From an uncultured Modestobacter sp. (GTDB taxonomy: Bacteria > Actinomycetota > Actinomycetes > Mycobacteriales > Geodermatophilaceae): DNA of 64,000 nucleotides. Each line of letters opens with the position of its first letter. The stretch's first letter is position 1. Shown one piece after another: positions 10,504 to 21,144 of this stretch. The notes beneath the pieces were generated by a model. The model saw only the letters and a program-made list of their open reading frames with translations, did not search any database and was not told the DNA's origin. The position numbers and the translations under genes are program-made. The stretch is from NCBI RefSeq assembly GCF_947486615.1, contig NZ_CANKUD010000002.1, forward strand, positions 62,001 through 126,000, written 5' to 3'.

Positions 10504-11580
10504 TCAGGAGCCGGCCGCCAGCAGCTCGGCGGTGGCGGCCGTGGTGAGCGCGTCCAGCACCGGGTCGAGGTCGCCGTCCAGCACCTGGTCCAGGTTGTGC
10601 GCCTTGAAGCCCACCCGGTGGTCGGACAGCCGGCTCTCCGGGTAGTTGTAGGTGCGCACCCGCTCGCTGCGGTCGACCGTGCGCACCTGGCTGCGCCGCT
10701 GGTCCGAGGCGGTCGCCGCCGCCTCCTCGCGGGCCGCGGCCAGCAGCCGGGAGCGCAGCACCCGCAGCGCGGACTCCCGGTTCTGCAGTTGGCTCTTCTC
10801 GTTCTGCGAGCTGACCACGATGCCGGTGGGCAGGTGGGTGATCCGGACGGCGGAGTCGGTGGTGTTGACGCTCTGCCCACCGGGCCCCGAGGAGCGGAAC
10901 ACGTCGATGCGCAGGTCGTTGGGGTCGACGCTGACGTCGACCTCCTCCGCCTCGGGCAGCACCAGCACGCCCACCGCCGAGGTGTGGATGCGCCCCTGGG
11001 ACTCGGTGACCGGCACCCGCTGCACCCGGTGCACGCCGGCCTCGAACTTGAGCCGGGCGAACACGCCCTCGTCGGTGCGCGACTTGATCGCCACGGCGAC
11101 GTCCTTGTACCCGCCCAGCTCGGCGGGGACGGCGTCGAGCACCTCGGTGGCCCAGCCCCGCCGCTCGGCGTACCGCAGGTACATCCGGAGCAGATCGCCG
11201 GCGAACAGGGCCGACTCCGCCCCGCCCTCCCCCGCCTTGACCTCCAGGATGACGTCCTTGTCGTCGTCGGGGTCCTTGGGCAGCAAGAGCTCGGTCAGCC
11301 GGCCGGTCAGCTCGGTGACGGTGGCCTGCAGGTGCTCGGCCTCCCGGGCGAAGGACGGGTCCTCGGCGCCCAGCTCCCGTGCCGTGGCCAGGTCGTCGGT
11401 CGCGGCGTCCAGGGCCCGGGAGGTCTCCACGACCGGGGCGAGCCGGGCGTAGCGCCGGCCCAGCCGGCGGGCGCGCGCGGCGTCGGCGTGCACGGCCGGG
11501 TCGGCCAGCTCGGCCTCCAGCTCGCGGTGCTCGGCGAGCAGGCCGGCGAGCCGGTCGCTGCCGGCGTCGGTGCTGCTCAC
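10504..11580 (-). CDS. prfA: Peptide chain release factor 1
   Basis: RF1 (358 residues) terminates translation at UAA and UAG. The hydrolytic GGQ is at about 234-236 in [16 protein letters not shown]. The stop-recognition PxT appears as PVT in [17 protein letters not shown], distinguishing RF1 from RF2 (SPF). The GTG at 11580 overlaps the rpmE stop (GTGA). The much longer open frame upstream is non-coding there. Confidence 0.97.
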   Translation of the reverse strand: MSSTDAGSDRLAGLLAEHRELEAELADPAVHADAARARRLGRRYARLAPVVETSRALDAATDDLATARELGAEDPSFAREAEHLQATVTELTGRLTELLLPKDPDDDKDVILEVKAGEGGAESALFAGDLLRMYLRYAERRGWATEVLDAVPAELGGYKDVAVAIKSRTDEGVFARLKFEAGVHRVQRVPVTESQGRIHTSAVGVLVLPEAEEVDVSVDPNDLRIDVFRSSGPGGQSVNTTDSAVRITHLPTGIVVSSQNEKSQLQNRESALRVLRSRLLAAAREEAAATASDQRRSQVRTVDRSERVRTYNYPESRLSDHRVGFKAHNLDQVLDGDLDPVLDALTTAATAELLAAGS

Positions 11581-11849
11581 TCGGGCTCCTCTGTGGCTCT
11601 CACGCCGACGTCGGCAGGTGCGGACATGACGACGGCGCCGGTGTTGCGCTTGCCGAACCGCTTCTCGAAGCGGGCGACGCGGCCACCGGTGTCCAGGATG
11701 CGCTGCTTGCCCGTGTAGAAGGGGTGGCAGGCCGAGCAGGTCTCGACGGTCATCGTGCCGCCGGGCGCCGTGCTCTTCGTGGTGAACGTGTTGCCGCAAC
11801 CGCAGGTCACCGTGGTGACGTGGTAGTCCGGGTGGATGTCGGCCTTCAT
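11577..11849 (-). CDS. rpmE: Ribosomal protein bL31, zinc-binding type
   Basis: A 90-residue L31 of the C+ class: C16-x-C18 and C38-x-x-C41 form the zinc ribbon. The core motif [13 protein letters not shown] is intact. The C-terminus is extended by about 20 acidic or neutral residues. A -10-like TACACT (11933..11928, minus) lies about 80 bases upstream, so it may have its own promoter after rho. Confidence 0.96.
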   Translation of the reverse strand: MKADIHPDYHVTTVTCGCGNTFTTKSTAPGGTMTVETCSACHPFYTGKQRILDTGGRVARFEKRFGKRNTGAVVMSAPADVGVRATEEPE

Positions 11850-11927
11850 GCCGGTACACCCTCTCTCTGGTCTCGGGATCTGGTCGTTCGGACGCCGCCG
11901 GGAACAGCGGCGGAGGCTCGACGGGCC

Positions 11928-11933
11928 AGTGTA
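11928..11933 (-). promoter_or_regulatory. Putative rpmE -10 box
   Basis: TACACT on the minus strand, between the rho terminator element and rpmE. It would give a leader of about 70 bases containing a CGCCGC/GCGGCG hairpin. No good -35 is seen. Confidence 0.4.
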
Positions 11934-11941
11934 CGGCCCCG

Positions 11942-12036
11942 GCGAGGTGCTGGAGCGGCCCCCTCACAGGGACCGCCCCCGGTCCCCCTGCCGGGTCCCG
12001 CCGCGAGCCTGCTCGTGGCGGGGGGCAGGGAGGCCC
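11942..12036 (-). terminator. Post-rho palindromic element (copy 7 of the stop-codon-linked family)
   Basis: It starts directly after the rho TGA and, read on the minus strand, has the family parts CGAGCAGGCTCGCGGCGGG and GAGGGGGCCGCTCCAGCAC. Stems include CCCTGCC/GGCAGGG and GGGACCG/CGGTCCC. It is the most diverged copy and lacks the AAGGRCC opening seen in the other six. Confidence 0.6.
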
Positions 12037-14340
12037 TCATTCCTTCTCGTTGACGCCGAGCGTGGTCTTCTGCACCTGCATCAGGAACTCGATGTTGTTG
12101 CGCGTCTTGCGCATCCGGTCGAGCAGCAGCTCCAGCGCCTGCTGGGGCTCCAGCGCCGACATCACCCGGCGCAGCTTGATGATGATCGCCAGCTCGTCGG
12201 GCGAGAGGAGGATCTCCTCCTTGCGGGTGCCCGAGGCGTTCACGTCGACCGCAGGGAAGACCCGCTTGTCGGCCAGTCGCCGGTCCAGCTTGATCTCGGC
12301 GTTCCCGGTGCCCTTGAACTCCTCGAAGATGACCGTGTCCATCGTCGAGCCGGTCTCGACCAGCGCCGAGGCGATGATCGTCAGCGAGCCGCCGTTCTCG
12401 ATGTTGCGGGCCGCGCCGAGGAAGCGCTTGGGCGGGTAGAGCGCCGTGGAGTCGACACCACCGGAGAGGATGCGCCCGCTGGCGGGGGCCGCCAGGTTGT
12501 AGGCGCGGCCCAGCCGGGTGATCGAGTCCAGCAGGACGACGACGTCGTGGCCCATCTCGACCAGGCGCTTGGCCCGCTCGATCGACAGCTCGGCCACCGT
12601 GGTGTGGTCGGCCGGCGGCCGGTCGAAGGTCGAGGCGATGACCTCGCCCTTCACCGAGCGCTGCATGTCGGTGACCTCTTCGGGCCGCTCGTCGACCAGC
12701 ACCACCATGAGGTGGACCTCGGGGTTGTTGGTCGTGATCGCGTTCGCGATCGACTGCAGCACCATCGTCTTGCCGGCCTTCGGCGGGCTGACGATCAGCG
12801 CCCGCTGGCCCTTGCCGATCGGCATGACCAGGTCGATGAGCCGGGTGGTCATCAGGTGCGACTCGGTCTCCAGCCGCAGACGGTCCTGCGGGTAGAGCGG
12901 GGTCAGCTTGGTGAACTCCGGCCGGTTGCGGGCCTGCTCGGGGTCCAGGCCGTTGACCGAGTCCAGCCGGACCAGCGCGTTGTACTTGTCCTTGCGCTCG
13001 CCCTCCCGCGGCTGGCGGACGGCGCCGGTGATGGCGTCACCGCGGCGCAGGCCGTACCGGCGCACCTGGGACAGCGACACGTAGACGTCGTTCGGCCCGG
13101 TCAGGTAGCCCGAGGTGCGGACGAACGCGTAGCTGTCCAGCACGTCCAGGATGCCGGCGACCGGGAGCAGGACGTCGTCCTCGCTGACCGTGGGCTCGCC
13201 CTGGTCGAAGCGCTCGCGCCCGCCGGTCGCGTTGCCGCCGCGGCGGTTCCGGTCGCGGTACCGCCGCCCGCGACGGCCGCGGCCGCCCTCGAAGTCGTCG
13301 TCGTCCTCGTCGTTGCGGGGCTCGTTCCGGGCGTCGTTGCGGTTGGCGCCGCCGTCGTTGCGGTTCCCGTCCCGGGCACCGTCGCTGCGGTTGCCATCGC
13401 GGGCACCGTCGGTGCGGTTGCCGTCCCGGCCACCGTCGGTGCGGTTCCCGTCCCGGCCACCGTCGGTGCGGTTGCCGTCGCGGCCGCCGTCGGTGCGGTT
13501 GCGGCCGTTGCGGCCCTCGCCCTCGGCCCGGTTGCGGCCACCGCGCTCCTCACCGTCACGGGCGGCGCTGTCACGGGCGGAGCCGTCACGGGCAGCGCCA
13601 TCGCGGTTGGTGTTCTCGCGGTTGCTGTTGTCGCGGGCAGCACCGTCGCGGGTGCGCTCGTCGCGGCTGCCCCGGTCCTCCCGGTTGCCACGCTCCTCGC
13701 GCTCGCCGCCGTCCCGGGGGGTGCGGTCCCCGCGCTCCCGCCGGGTGCGCTGCGGGCGCCCGCCCTCACTGCGCTCCTCGGCGGCCGCACTCTCGCCGCC
13801 GGCTGCCGGGTCGTCGCTGCTGCGGCTCTCGACGGGCTGCGCGGTCTCGGCGGCGTCCACGGCCGGCGCACCGGCCGGGCGGCTGGCGCCACGACGGCGA
13901 CGCCCGGTGGGGGCGCCCTCGGCCGGGGCCTCGTCGGTGCGCTGCGCCGCGCCGGCGGTGATCGGGCCGCCGTTGCCGCCGCCGCTGATCGGCGCCTCGA
14001 GCGGCGCGGCCGAGGTGGCCACCCCGCCCGTGACGGCGTCCTCGGTGCGGGGCGCGGGGGCGGCCGGGGCGGTGGCAGCCGGGGTGGTCGCGGCGGGGGC
14101 AGAGCCCGCGTCGCCGCCGACCTGCCGCTCGGAGATGGCGGCGACCAGGTCGCTCTTGCGCATCTTGCCGGTGCCGGGGATGCCCAGTTCGGCGGCCAGG
14201 CGCTGGAGCTCGGGGAGCAGCATGCCGGACAGCCCGCTGCCGCGGCGGCGGGAACGGGGAGCCGTTCCGCCGCCGGCAGCTGCCTCGTCGGACGGGGCGG
14301 CGTCGCGCTCGCCGTCGAGGAGGTCGGTGGTCTCGCTCAC
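12037..14340 (-). CDS. rho: Transcription termination factor Rho with long disordered N-terminal insert
   Basis: Hexameric RNA-dependent ATPase, 767 residues against about 420 in E. coli. An N-terminal Rho_N helical domain (about 35-75, LPELQRLAAELGIPGTGKMR) precedes a roughly 270-residue Arg/Asp/Gly/Asn-rich low-complexity insert containing a 9-residue repeat. The RNA-binding and ATPase core follows, with PPKAGKT (lysine near 524), VVLLDSITRLGRAYN and the Q-loop region. The GTG at 14340 has a good GGAAGGA site. The insert resembles the additional RNA-binding region of actinobacterial Rho but is unusually repetitive. Confidence 0.96.
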   Translation of the reverse strand: MSETTDLLDGERDAAPSDEAAAGGGTAPRSRRRGSGLSGMLLPELQRLAAELGIPGTGKMRKSDLVAAISERQVGGDAGSAPAATTPAATAPAAPAPRTEDAVTGGVATSAAPLEAPISGGGNGGPITAGAAQRTDEAPAEGAPTGRRRRGASRPAGAPAVDAAETAQPVESRSSDDPAAGGESAAAEERSEGGRPQRTRRERGDRTPRDGGEREERGNREDRGSRDERTRDGAARDNSNRENTNRDGAARDGSARDSAARDGEERGGRNRAEGEGRNGRNRTDGGRDGNRTDGGRDGNRTDGGRDGNRTDGARDGNRSDGARDGNRNDGGANRNDARNEPRNDEDDDDFEGGRGRRGRRYRDRNRRGGNATGGRERFDQGEPTVSEDDVLLPVAGILDVLDSYAFVRTSGYLTGPNDVYVSLSQVRRYGLRRGDAITGAVRQPREGERKDKYNALVRLDSVNGLDPEQARNRPEFTKLTPLYPQDRLRLETESHLMTTRLIDLVMPIGKGQRALIVSPPKAGKTMVLQSIANAITTNNPEVHLMVVLVDERPEEVTDMQRSVKGEVIASTFDRPPADHTTVAELSIERAKRLVEMGHDVVVLLDSITRLGRAYNLAAPASGRILSGGVDSTALYPPKRFLGAARNIENGGSLTIIASALVETGSTMDTVIFEEFKGTGNAEIKLDRRLADKRVFPAVDVNASGTRKEEILLSPDELAIIIKLRRVMSALEPQQALELLLDRMRKTRNNIEFLMQVQKTTLGVNEKE
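13352..13513 (-). repeat. 27-bp tandem repeat inside rho
   Basis: Five full units and a partial sixth of a 27-bp repeat, the first at 13352-13378 and the last full unit ending at 13486. They encode the 9-residue unit N-R-(T/S/N)-D-G-(G/A)-R-D-G. Units differ at only a few bases, implying recent expansion or slippage. Copy number could vary between strains. Confidence 0.85.
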
Positions 14341-14534
14341 GTACAGGTCCTTCCCTGCGGTGACCTGCGCCTACCAGCGCAGGAGGGGACCCGGTCCCAG
14401 ACGGCGGGAGCCCGCTCTTGGACTCGATGCGTCGATCGGGAGGACACGGGTCTGTGGATGCGGGGCGAGGATCAGCGGCGACGGGTCGACCGTCTGCAAC
14501 GCTCCCGCGTGGAGCAACGCCCGGAGGCGGCTAC

Positions 14535-14570
14535 GTCGTCAGCCTAGACACAGGCCGACATCGTCCACAA
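14535..14570 (-). promoter_or_regulatory. rho promoter with long leader
   Basis: On the minus strand TTGTGG (14570..14565) and TAGGCT (14546..14541) are 18 bases apart, the best -35/-10 pair in the 281-base thrB-rho gap. Initiation near 14534 would give a leader of about 190 bases. Long leaders are common where Rho controls its own synthesis; that is inference here. The rest of the gap holds no gene. Confidence 0.55.
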
Positions 14571-14621
14571 CACAGTCCGTCACCGGTGTGTTCCAGACGC
14601 CGGAACGATACCGCACCGTGA

Positions 14622-15563
14622 TCAGCTGCTCGGCGGGAGCACGCACGCCCCCGCAGCGTCGATCTGCAGCGGGCGGCACTCCCAGCCCGGCGGGGTGGCG
14701 GCCCGCAGCCGGGTGACCTCGGCGGACGCAGCCGGGTCACCGGCGGCGTCCCCCTCGCCGAGGACGGCCAGCGCCAGCACGCACGGGCCCGCACCGGAGA
14801 CCACCGCCGCGTGACCGTCGGATCGCAGCCGGGTCAGCAGCGCCGCGCTCTCGGGCATCGCCGGAGCGCGCTGGGCCTGGTGCAACCGGTCCTCGGTGGC
14901 CTCGGCCAGCAGGGCGGGGTCGGCGGTCAGCGCGTGCACCAGCAGCGCGGACCGGCCGGCCGCGTGGGCGGCGTCGGCGTGCGGCACCTCGGCCGGCAGC
15001 AGCCCCCGGGCCAGGTGGGTGGAGAGCGTCGTCTGCGGCACGAACAGCACCGGGACGACCCGGGGGTCGACCTCCAGCCGGACGGCGCGGGCGCCCGAGG
15101 GCGTCGTCCAGGACAGCGTGGCCCCGCCGAGCAGGCAGGGGGCGACGTTGTCGGGGTGTCCCTCGAGCGCGGAGCACAGCCGCAACACGGCGGCCTGGTC
15201 GATCTCGGCGACGTCGGGGCACAGTGCCCAGGCGGCGAGCACGCCGGCGGTCACCGCCGCGGCCGAGGACCCCATCCCCCGCCCCTGCGGGATGCCGTTG
15301 CGGGCGGACAGGCGCAGCCCCGGCGGCGTCCAGCCGAGCTCGGCGCACGCCGCCCGGAACGCCTGGACCACCAGGTGCGACTCGTCCACCGGCAGTTCGC
15401 CGGCGCCCTCGCCGGTCACCTCGACGGCCAGCCCGCCGTCGGTGAGCTCGACGTCGAGGGAGTCCCAGCAGGTCAGCGCCAGGCCCGCGCAGTCGAACGC
15501 CGGCCCCAGGTTGGCGCTCGTCGCCGGCACACGGACCCGCACGGCGGTGGGACGAGGGCTCAC
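14622..15563 (-). CDS. thrB: Homoserine kinase
   Basis: A GHMP-family kinase of 313 residues that phosphorylates homoserine in threonine synthesis. The ATP loop PQGRGMGSSAAAVTAG and the N-terminal VRVPATSANLGPAFDCAGLA are canonical, and the C-terminal GHMP motif appears as AVVSGAGPCVLALA. The GTG at 15563 follows the thrC stop by 8 bases. It is the last gene of the hom-thrC-thrB run. Confidence 0.96.
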   Translation of the reverse strand: MSPRPTAVRVRVPATSANLGPAFDCAGLALTCWDSLDVELTDGGLAVEVTGEGAGELPVDESHLVVQAFRAACAELGWTPPGLRLSARNGIPQGRGMGSSAAAVTAGVLAAWALCPDVAEIDQAAVLRLCSALEGHPDNVAPCLLGGATLSWTTPSGARAVRLEVDPRVVPVLFVPQTTLSTHLARGLLPAEVPHADAAHAAGRSALLVHALTADPALLAEATEDRLHQAQRAPAMPESAALLTRLRSDGHAAVVSGAGPCVLALAVLGEGDAAGDPAASAEVTRLRAATPPGWECRPLQIDAAGACVLPPSS

Positions 15564-15571
15564 GACGGCGG

Positions 15572-16678
15572 TCAGAGCCCGAGCTGCGCGGCAGCCGCGG
15601 CGGCGTCGACCGGGATGGTGACCGGCGCCGGCGCACCGGAGATCGCCCACTCCGGGTCCTTGAGGCCGTTGCCGGTGACGGTGCAGACCACCCGCTGACC
15701 GGGCTCGAGGCCACCGGCCTCGGCGACCTGCAGCAGACCGGCGACCGAGGCGGCCGAGGCGGGCTCGACGAAGACCGCCTCGCTGCGGGCCAGCAGCCGG
15801 TAGGCGGCCAGGATCGCCCGGTCGGTGACCGCGTCGATCCGGCCACCGGAGTCGTCCCGGGCGGTGAGCGCCTTGGTCCAGGACGCCGGGTTGCCGATCC
15901 GGATGGCGGTGGCGATCGTGCTGGGCTGCTCGACGACCCGGCCGGTGACGATCGGGGCAGCACCCGCGGCCTGGAAGCCCCACATCCGGGGCGTGTGCGT
16001 CGCCGGGCCGTCAGCGGCGTACTCCCGGTAGCCCTGCCAGTAGGCGGTGATGTTGCCGGCGTTGCCGACCGGCAGGCAGTGCACGTCCGGGGCGTCGCCG
16101 AGCACGTCGACGACCTCGAACGAGGCGGTCTTCTGCCCCTCGATGCGGTACTGGTTGACGCTGTTGACCAGGCTGACCGGGTAGTCGATCGCCAGCTTGC
16201 TGGCCAGCGCCAGGCAGTCGTCGAAGTTGCCCTCGACCTGCAGCAGCTTGGCCCCGTGCACCAGCGCCTGGGCGAGCTTGCCGGTGGCGATCTTGCCCTG
16301 CGGCACCAGCACGGCACAGGTCAGCCCGGCCCGCGCGGCGTAGGCCGCGGCGCTCGCGCTGGTGTTGCCGGTGGAGGCGCAGATGACCGCCTTGGCGCCC
16401 TCCTCGAGCGCCTTGGTGATCGCCATGGTCATGCCGCGGTCCTTGAAGGAACCGGTCGGGTTGGCGCCCTCGACCTTCAGCCACACCTCGCAGCCGGTGC
16501 GCCGGGAGAGCTCCGCGGCGTGCACCAGCGGGGTGGCGCCCTCCTGCAGCGTCACCACCGGCGTCGACGCGCTCACCGGCAACCGGTGCCGGTAGGCCTC
16601 GATCAGGCCGGGCCAGTACGGCGAGACCGCGCCCCGCAGGCCGGTCGGCAGCTCCGTGCTCATGACAGCGTCACCCAT
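15572..16678 (-). CDS. thrC: Threonine synthase
   Basis: A 368-residue PLP enzyme converting O-phosphohomoserine to threonine. The PLP lysine is in [15 protein letters not shown], with [19 protein letters not shown] and [17 protein letters not shown] forming the cofactor and phosphate sites. Two starts are possible, ATG at 16678 or ATG at 16663 (MSTELPTG); neither has a strong ribosome site. It sits between hom and thrB in one transcription unit. Confidence 0.96.
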   Translation of the reverse strand: MGDAVMSTELPTGLRGAVSPYWPGLIEAYRHRLPVSASTPVVTLQEGATPLVHAAELSRRTGCEVWLKVEGANPTGSFKDRGMTMAITKALEEGAKAVICASTGNTSASAAAYAARAGLTCAVLVPQGKIATGKLAQALVHGAKLLQVEGNFDDCLALASKLAIDYPVSLVNSVNQYRIEGQKTASFEVVDVLGDAPDVHCLPVGNAGNITAYWQGYREYAADGPATHTPRMWGFQAAGAAPIVTGRVVEQPSTIATAIRIGNPASWTKALTARDDSGGRIDAVTDRAILAAYRLLARSEAVFVEPASAASVAGLLQVAEAGGLEPGQRVVCTVTGNGLKDPEWAISGAPAPVTIPVDAAAAAAQLGL

Positions 16679-16700
16679 TCACTCGCGCGGATCGCCCCGC

Positions 16701-17996
16701 TCACAGCCCCTCCACCCGCAGCACGCTGGTCACGCCCCGGACGGCGGACATCTCCCGCAGCCGGGTCACCGTCGCCGCCAGCGCGGAGTCCGGTGCCCGG
16801 TGGGTGACGATCACCAGCGTGGCGGCGTCGCCGTGCCCGTCCTGGCGCACGGTGGCGATGCTGACGCCGTGCGCGGCGAACTCCTGCGCCACGGTCGCGA
16901 GCACCCCGGGCAGGTCGGCCACGTCCAGGCTCACGTGGTAGCGGGTGGGGGTGTCGGCCATCGGCCGCACGGTCAGCCCCGCGTAGCCCGTCGTCCCGGG
17001 CCCGGCGGCACCGGCCAGCCGGTTGCGGGCGACGGCCACCAGGTCACCGAGGACGGCGCTGGCGGTCGGCTGCCCCCCGGCGCCCTGGCCGTAGAACATC
17101 AGCTCGCCGGCGGCCTCGGCCTCGACGAACACGGCGTTGAACGCGCCACCGACGGCGGCCAGCGGGTGGGTGGTCGGGATCATCGCCGGGTGCACCCGGA
17201 CGGCGACCGCGTCGTCGGCCCCGTCGGCGCCGGTCACCCGCTCGCAGATGGCCAGCAGCTTGACGGTGCAGCCGATCTCGGCCGCCCGGGCGACGTCGGT
17301 GGCCGAGACCGCCGAGATGCCCTCGCGGTGCACGTCACCTGCGGTGACCGGGGAGTGGAAGGCCAGCGAGGCGAGGATCGCGGCCTTGGCTGCGGCGTCG
17401 AAGCCGTCGACGTCGGCGGTGGGGTCGGCCTCGGCGTACCCGGCCTCGGTGGCCTCGGCCAGCGCCTCGCCGAACCCGGCGCCGGTCTCGGCCATCCGGG
17501 ACAGGATGTAGTTCGTCGTCCCGTTGACGATGCCGACGACCCGGCGCAGCTGGTCACCGGCGAGGGACTCGCGCAGCGGGCGCAGCAGCGGGATCGCCCC
17601 GGCGACCGCGGCCTCGTAGTAGAGGTCCACGCCGGCCTCGGCGGCCGCGGCGTGCAGCGCGACGCCGTCCTCGGCCAGCAGTGTCTTGTTGGCGCTGACC
17701 ACCGACTTGCCGGCGCCGATGGCCGCCAGGATCAGCGTCCGGGCCGGCTCGATGCCGCCGATCACCTCGACCACCAGGTCGACGTCGGGCCGGGTGACCA
17801 GGCCCTCGGCGTCGGTGGTCAGCAGCTCGGCGGGCACCTCGGGGTGCCGGTCGGGACGGCGGACGGCGACGCCGGCCACCTCGACCCGGCGGCCGATCCG
17901 GGCGGCGAGGTCGTCGGACTGCTCGGACAGCAGCCGCAGCACGGCCCCGCCCACGGTGCCGCAGCCCAGCAGGGCCAGCTTGAGGGAGTCACTCAC
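16701..17996 (-). CDS. hom: Homoserine dehydrogenase with ACT domain
   Basis: A 431-residue NAD(P)-dependent enzyme converting aspartate semialdehyde to homoserine, the branch point toward threonine and methionine. The Rossmann loop is LLGCGTVGGAVLRLL near the start; VVEVIGGIEPAR and GIVNGTTNYILSRM follow. An ACT domain (from about residue 350, YHVSLDVADLPGVLATVAQE) suggests threonine feedback inhibition, as in other actinobacteria. The GTG start overlaps the lysA stop (GTGA). Confidence 0.96.
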   Translation of the reverse strand: MSDSLKLALLGCGTVGGAVLRLLSEQSDDLAARIGRRVEVAGVAVRRPDRHPEVPAELLTTDAEGLVTRPDVDLVVEVIGGIEPARTLILAAIGAGKSVVSANKTLLAEDGVALHAAAAEAGVDLYYEAAVAGAIPLLRPLRESLAGDQLRRVVGIVNGTTNYILSRMAETGAGFGEALAEATEAGYAEADPTADVDGFDAAAKAAILASLAFHSPVTAGDVHREGISAVSATDVARAAEIGCTVKLLAICERVTGADGADDAVAVRVHPAMIPTTHPLAAVGGAFNAVFVEAEAAGELMFYGQGAGGQPTASAVLGDLVAVARNRLAGAAGPGTTGYAGLTVRPMADTPTRYHVSLDVADLPGVLATVAQEFAAHGVSIATVRQDGHGDAATLVIVTHRAPDSALAATVTRLREMSAVRGVTSVLRVEGL

Positions 17997-19486
17997 GACT
18001 GGGCTCCAGCGGGGTGCTCGGGGGCCGGCTGGTCGATCGCCGGGCTCGGGGCGGGCAGGTCGGCCAGGACGGCGTCCAGGGCGAACACGTCCGACAGCGT
18101 CTGCCGCCGGACGATCTCGGTGGCGGCACCGTCGCGGACGGCGACCACCGGCGGCTTGAGCAGGTAGTTGTAGTTGCTGGCCATCGACCAGCAGTAGGCG
18201 CCGGTCGCGGCGACCGCGAGCAGGTCGCCGGGCTGGACGTCGGAGGGCAGCCACAGGTCGCGCACCAGCACGTCGCCGCTCTCGCAGTGCTTGCCGACCA
18301 CCCGGCACAGCGCCGGCGGGGCGTCGGAGTCGCGGTTGGCCAGCACGCAGGTGTAGCTGGCGTCGTAGAGGGCGGTGCGGATGTTGTCGCTCATCCCGCC
18401 GTCCACGGAGACGTAGTTGCGCACCAGCGGGGTGCCCGGGGCGCCGCTGGAGCCCAGCCGCACCGGCTTGATGGTGCCGATCTCGTAGAGCGTCACCGTG
18501 CCCGGCCCGGCGATCGCCCGGCCCGGCTCGACGGCCAGCCGGGGCACCGGCAGCCCGAGGGCCGCGCACTCCGCCGCGATGACCGAGCGCAGTTTGACCG
18601 CGACGTCCTGCGGGGTGACCGGGTCGTCCTCGGCGAGGTAGGCGATGCCGAAGCCGCCGCCGAGGTTGAGCTCGCCGAGCAGCTCGCCGGTGGCCTGGTG
18701 CACCTGGCCCAGCAGCCCGACCACCCGGTGCGCGGCGGCCTCGAACCCGGCGGTGTCGAAGATCTGCGAGCCGATGTGGCTGTGCAGCCCGGCCAGGTGC
18801 AGCGCCGGCTCCCGGATGACCCGCACCGCGGCGGTGAGCGCGTCGCCGGTGGCCAGCGAGAAGCCGAACTTCTGGTCCTCGTGGGCGGTGGCGATGAACT
18901 CGTGGGTGTGCGCCTCGATGCCGACGGTGGAGCGGATCAGCACCGGGACCGGGGCACCGCCGGCGGCCACCCGGGCCTCGGCCAGCGGCACCAGCCGGTC
19001 GATCTCGTCGAAGGAGTCCAGCACGACGTGGCCGATCCCGACGTCGACGGCCAGCTGCAGCTCGACCAGCGACTTGTTGTTGCCGTGCAGCGCGATCCGC
19101 TCGGCGGGGAAGCCGGCGGCCAGCGCCACGGCGAGCTCGTTGCCGCTGCAGGCGTCCAGGTGCAGGCCGTCGTCGGCGATCCAGCGGGCCACCTGGCCGC
19201 AGAGGAAGGCCTTGGAGGCGTAGTGCACGTCGGCATCGGCGAAGGCGGTGGCGAAGTCCGCGGCCCGGCCGCGGAAGTCCTCCTCGTCCAGCACGAACAG
19301 CGGGGTGCCGTGCGCGCGGGCCAGGTCGGTCACCCGGCGGCCGCCCAGCTCCAGCTCGCCGTCGACCCGGCGGGCCGACCGTGGCCAGACCTGCGGGTCG
19401 AGCGCGCCGAGCTCGGCCGGGGCCGGCCCGGCGGCCGGCGGCGGGGCGATGTTGCCGTGCAGCGGACCCGCCGGGTGGGCCCTCAC
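17993..19486 (-). CDS. lysA: Diaminopimelate decarboxylase
   Basis: A PLP fold-III decarboxylase of 497 residues making lysine from meso-diaminopimelate. The PLP lysine is in [11 protein letters not shown], and the glycine-rich [10 protein letters not shown] and [11 protein letters not shown] and the active-site [10 protein letters not shown] are all present. The GTG at 19486 gives the family N-terminus [12 protein letters not shown] and overlaps the argS stop (GTGA). The open frame further upstream is only an argS shadow. Confidence 0.96.
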   Translation of the reverse strand: MRAHPAGPLHGNIAPPPAAGPAPAELGALDPQVWPRSARRVDGELELGGRRVTDLARAHGTPLFVLDEEDFRGRAADFATAFADADVHYASKAFLCGQVARWIADDGLHLDACSGNELAVALAAGFPAERIALHGNNKSLVELQLAVDVGIGHVVLDSFDEIDRLVPLAEARVAAGGAPVPVLIRSTVGIEAHTHEFIATAHEDQKFGFSLATGDALTAAVRVIREPALHLAGLHSHIGSQIFDTAGFEAAAHRVVGLLGQVHQATGELLGELNLGGGFGIAYLAEDDPVTPQDVAVKLRSVIAAECAALGLPVPRLAVEPGRAIAGPGTVTLYEIGTIKPVRLGSSGAPGTPLVRNYVSVDGGMSDNIRTALYDASYTCVLANRDSDAPPALCRVVGKHCESGDVLVRDLWLPSDVQPGDLLAVAATGAYCWSMASNYNYLLKPPVVAVRDGAATEIVRRQTLSDVFALDAVLADLPAPSPAIDQPAPEHPAGAQS

Positions 19487-21144
19487 ATCCGCTCCGGGGC
19501 GGAGACGCCCAGCACGGCGAGGCCGTTGCGCAGCACCGTCGCGGTGGCCGCGCACAGCCACAGCCGGCCGGTCGTGACCGGGGTGGCCTCCTCGTCGCCG
19601 CGGGGCAGCACCCGGCAGGAGTCGTAGAACCGGTGGTAGGTGCCGGCCAGCTCCTCCAGGTAGCGGGCCACCCGGTGCGGGGCGCGCAGCTCGGCGGCCG
19701 AGGCGATCACCCGGGGGAACTCCCCCAGCGCCCGCAGCAGGTCGCCCTCGCGCGGGTGCTCCAGCACCGCCGGGTCGACGTCGCCGGCCTCGCCGAGGGA
19801 CAACCCCAGGTCGCCCGCACCGCGCAGCACCGAGGAGATCCGGGCGTGCGCGTACTGGACGTAGAAGACCGGGTTGTCGTTCGTCCTGCGGGTCCACAGC
19901 TCGATGTCCAGGTCGATCTGCTGGTCGACCGAGGCCCGGGCCAGTGCGTACCGCGCCGCGTCGACGCCGACCGCCTCGACCAGGTCCTCGAGCAGGACGA
20001 CGGTGCCGGCCCGCTTGCTCATCCGCACCGGCTCGCCGTCGCGGAGCAGGTTGACCAGCTGGCCGATCAGGATCTCCAGGTTGGTGTCCGGGTCGTCCCC
20101 GGTGGCCGCGACCAGCGCCTTGTACCGGCCGACGTAGCCGGAGTGGTCGGCGCCGAGCATGATCACGACCTTGTCGAAGCCCCGCCCGCGCTTGTCCAGG
20201 TAGTAGGCGCAGTCAGAGGCGAAGTAGGTCGTCTCGCCGTCGGCCTTGACCAGCACCCGGTCCTTGTCGTCGCCGAAGGTCGTCGTCCGCAGCCACACGG
20301 CGCCGTCGGCCTCGTAGACGTGCCCCTGCTCGCGCAGCCGGGCGACCGCCTTCTCCACCGCACCCGAGGCGTACAGGCTCAGCTCGGAGAAGAAGACGTC
20401 GTACTCGACACCCAGCGCGGCCAGCGAACTGCGGATCTCGGCGACCATCAGCTCCACGCCCCGCTCCCGGAAGACCGTGACCTGCTCCTCCTCCGGCCGA
20501 GCCAGCAGCTCCGGCTCGGCGGTCAGCACCTGGGCGGCGATCTCGCCGATGTACTGCCCCGCGTAGCCGTCCTCGGGCACCGGCCGGTCCAGCGCCGCGG
20601 CCTGCAGGCTCCGGGCGAAACGGTCGATCTGCGCGCCGGCGTCGTTGAGGTAGTACTCCCGGGTCACCTCCGCGCCGCTGGCGCTGAGCAGCCGGCCCAG
20701 CGCGTCGCCGACCGCGGCCCAGCGGGTGCCACCGATGTGCACCGGCCCGGTCGGGTTCGCCGACACGAACTCCAGGTTCAGCCGCTGCCCGGCCAGCACG
20801 TCGGTCCGCCCGTACGCCTCGCCGGCGGTGACCACCCGGACGGCGATCTGGCCCAGCGCGTCCTTGGCCAGCGTGATGTTCAGGAACCCGGGCCCGGCGA
20901 CGTCCACGGCGGCGACCCCGTCGACGGCGCGCAGCTCGGTGGCCAGCAGCTCGGCCACCTCACGGGGTGGGCGCCCGGCGCCCTTGGCCAGCCGGAGGGC
21001 CACGTTGGTGGCGTAGTCGCCGTGCTCGGGGTTCTTCGGGCGCTCGATCACGACGTCCTCGGGGACGGCGACGGCGAGGTCGCCGCGCTCCACGGCCGCC
21101 GCGACAGCGGACCGGACGACGTCACTGAGCTGCTCGGGTGTCAC
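19483..21144 (-). CDS. argS: Arginyl-tRNA synthetase
   Basis: A class I synthetase of 553 residues. The N-terminal tRNA D-loop-recognition domain, the HIGH-type motif [18 protein letters not shown], the KMSKS-type [12 protein letters not shown] and the C-terminal DALR anticodon domain ([18 protein letters not shown]) are complete. The GTG at 21144 is preceded by TACGAT (21156..21151) with a 6-base spacer and no ribosome site, so the leading gene of this minus-strand block is probably leaderless. tRNA-Arg(CCG), a likely substrate, lies 1.9 kb away. Confidence 0.96.
   Translation of the reverse strand: MTPEQLSDVVRSAVAAAVERGDLAVAVPEDVVIERPKNPEHGDYATNVALRLAKGAGRPPREVAELLATELRAVDGVAAVDVAGPGFLNITLAKDALGQIAVRVVTAGEAYGRTDVLAGQRLNLEFVSANPTGPVHIGGTRWAAVGDALGRLLSASGAEVTREYYLNDAGAQIDRFARSLQAAALDRPVPEDGYAGQYIGEIAAQVLTAEPELLARPEEEQVTVFRERGVELMVAEIRSSLAALGVEYDVFFSELSLYASGAVEKAVARLREQGHVYEADGAVWLRTTTFGDDKDRVLVKADGETTYFASDCAYYLDKRGRGFDKVVIMLGADHSGYVGRYKALVAATGDDPDTNLEILIGQLVNLLRDGEPVRMSKRAGTVVLLEDLVEAVGVDAARYALARASVDQQIDLDIELWTRRTNDNPVFYVQYAHARISSVLRGAGDLGLSLGEAGDVDPAVLEHPREGDLLRALGEFPRVIASAAELRAPHRVARYLEELAGTYHRFYDSCRVLPRGDEEATPVTTGRLWLCAATATVLRNGLAVLGVSAPERM

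Noticed and set aside
13352-13513. CRISPR array
   Set aside because: The 27-bp units are contiguous with no spacers and are in frame inside rho.
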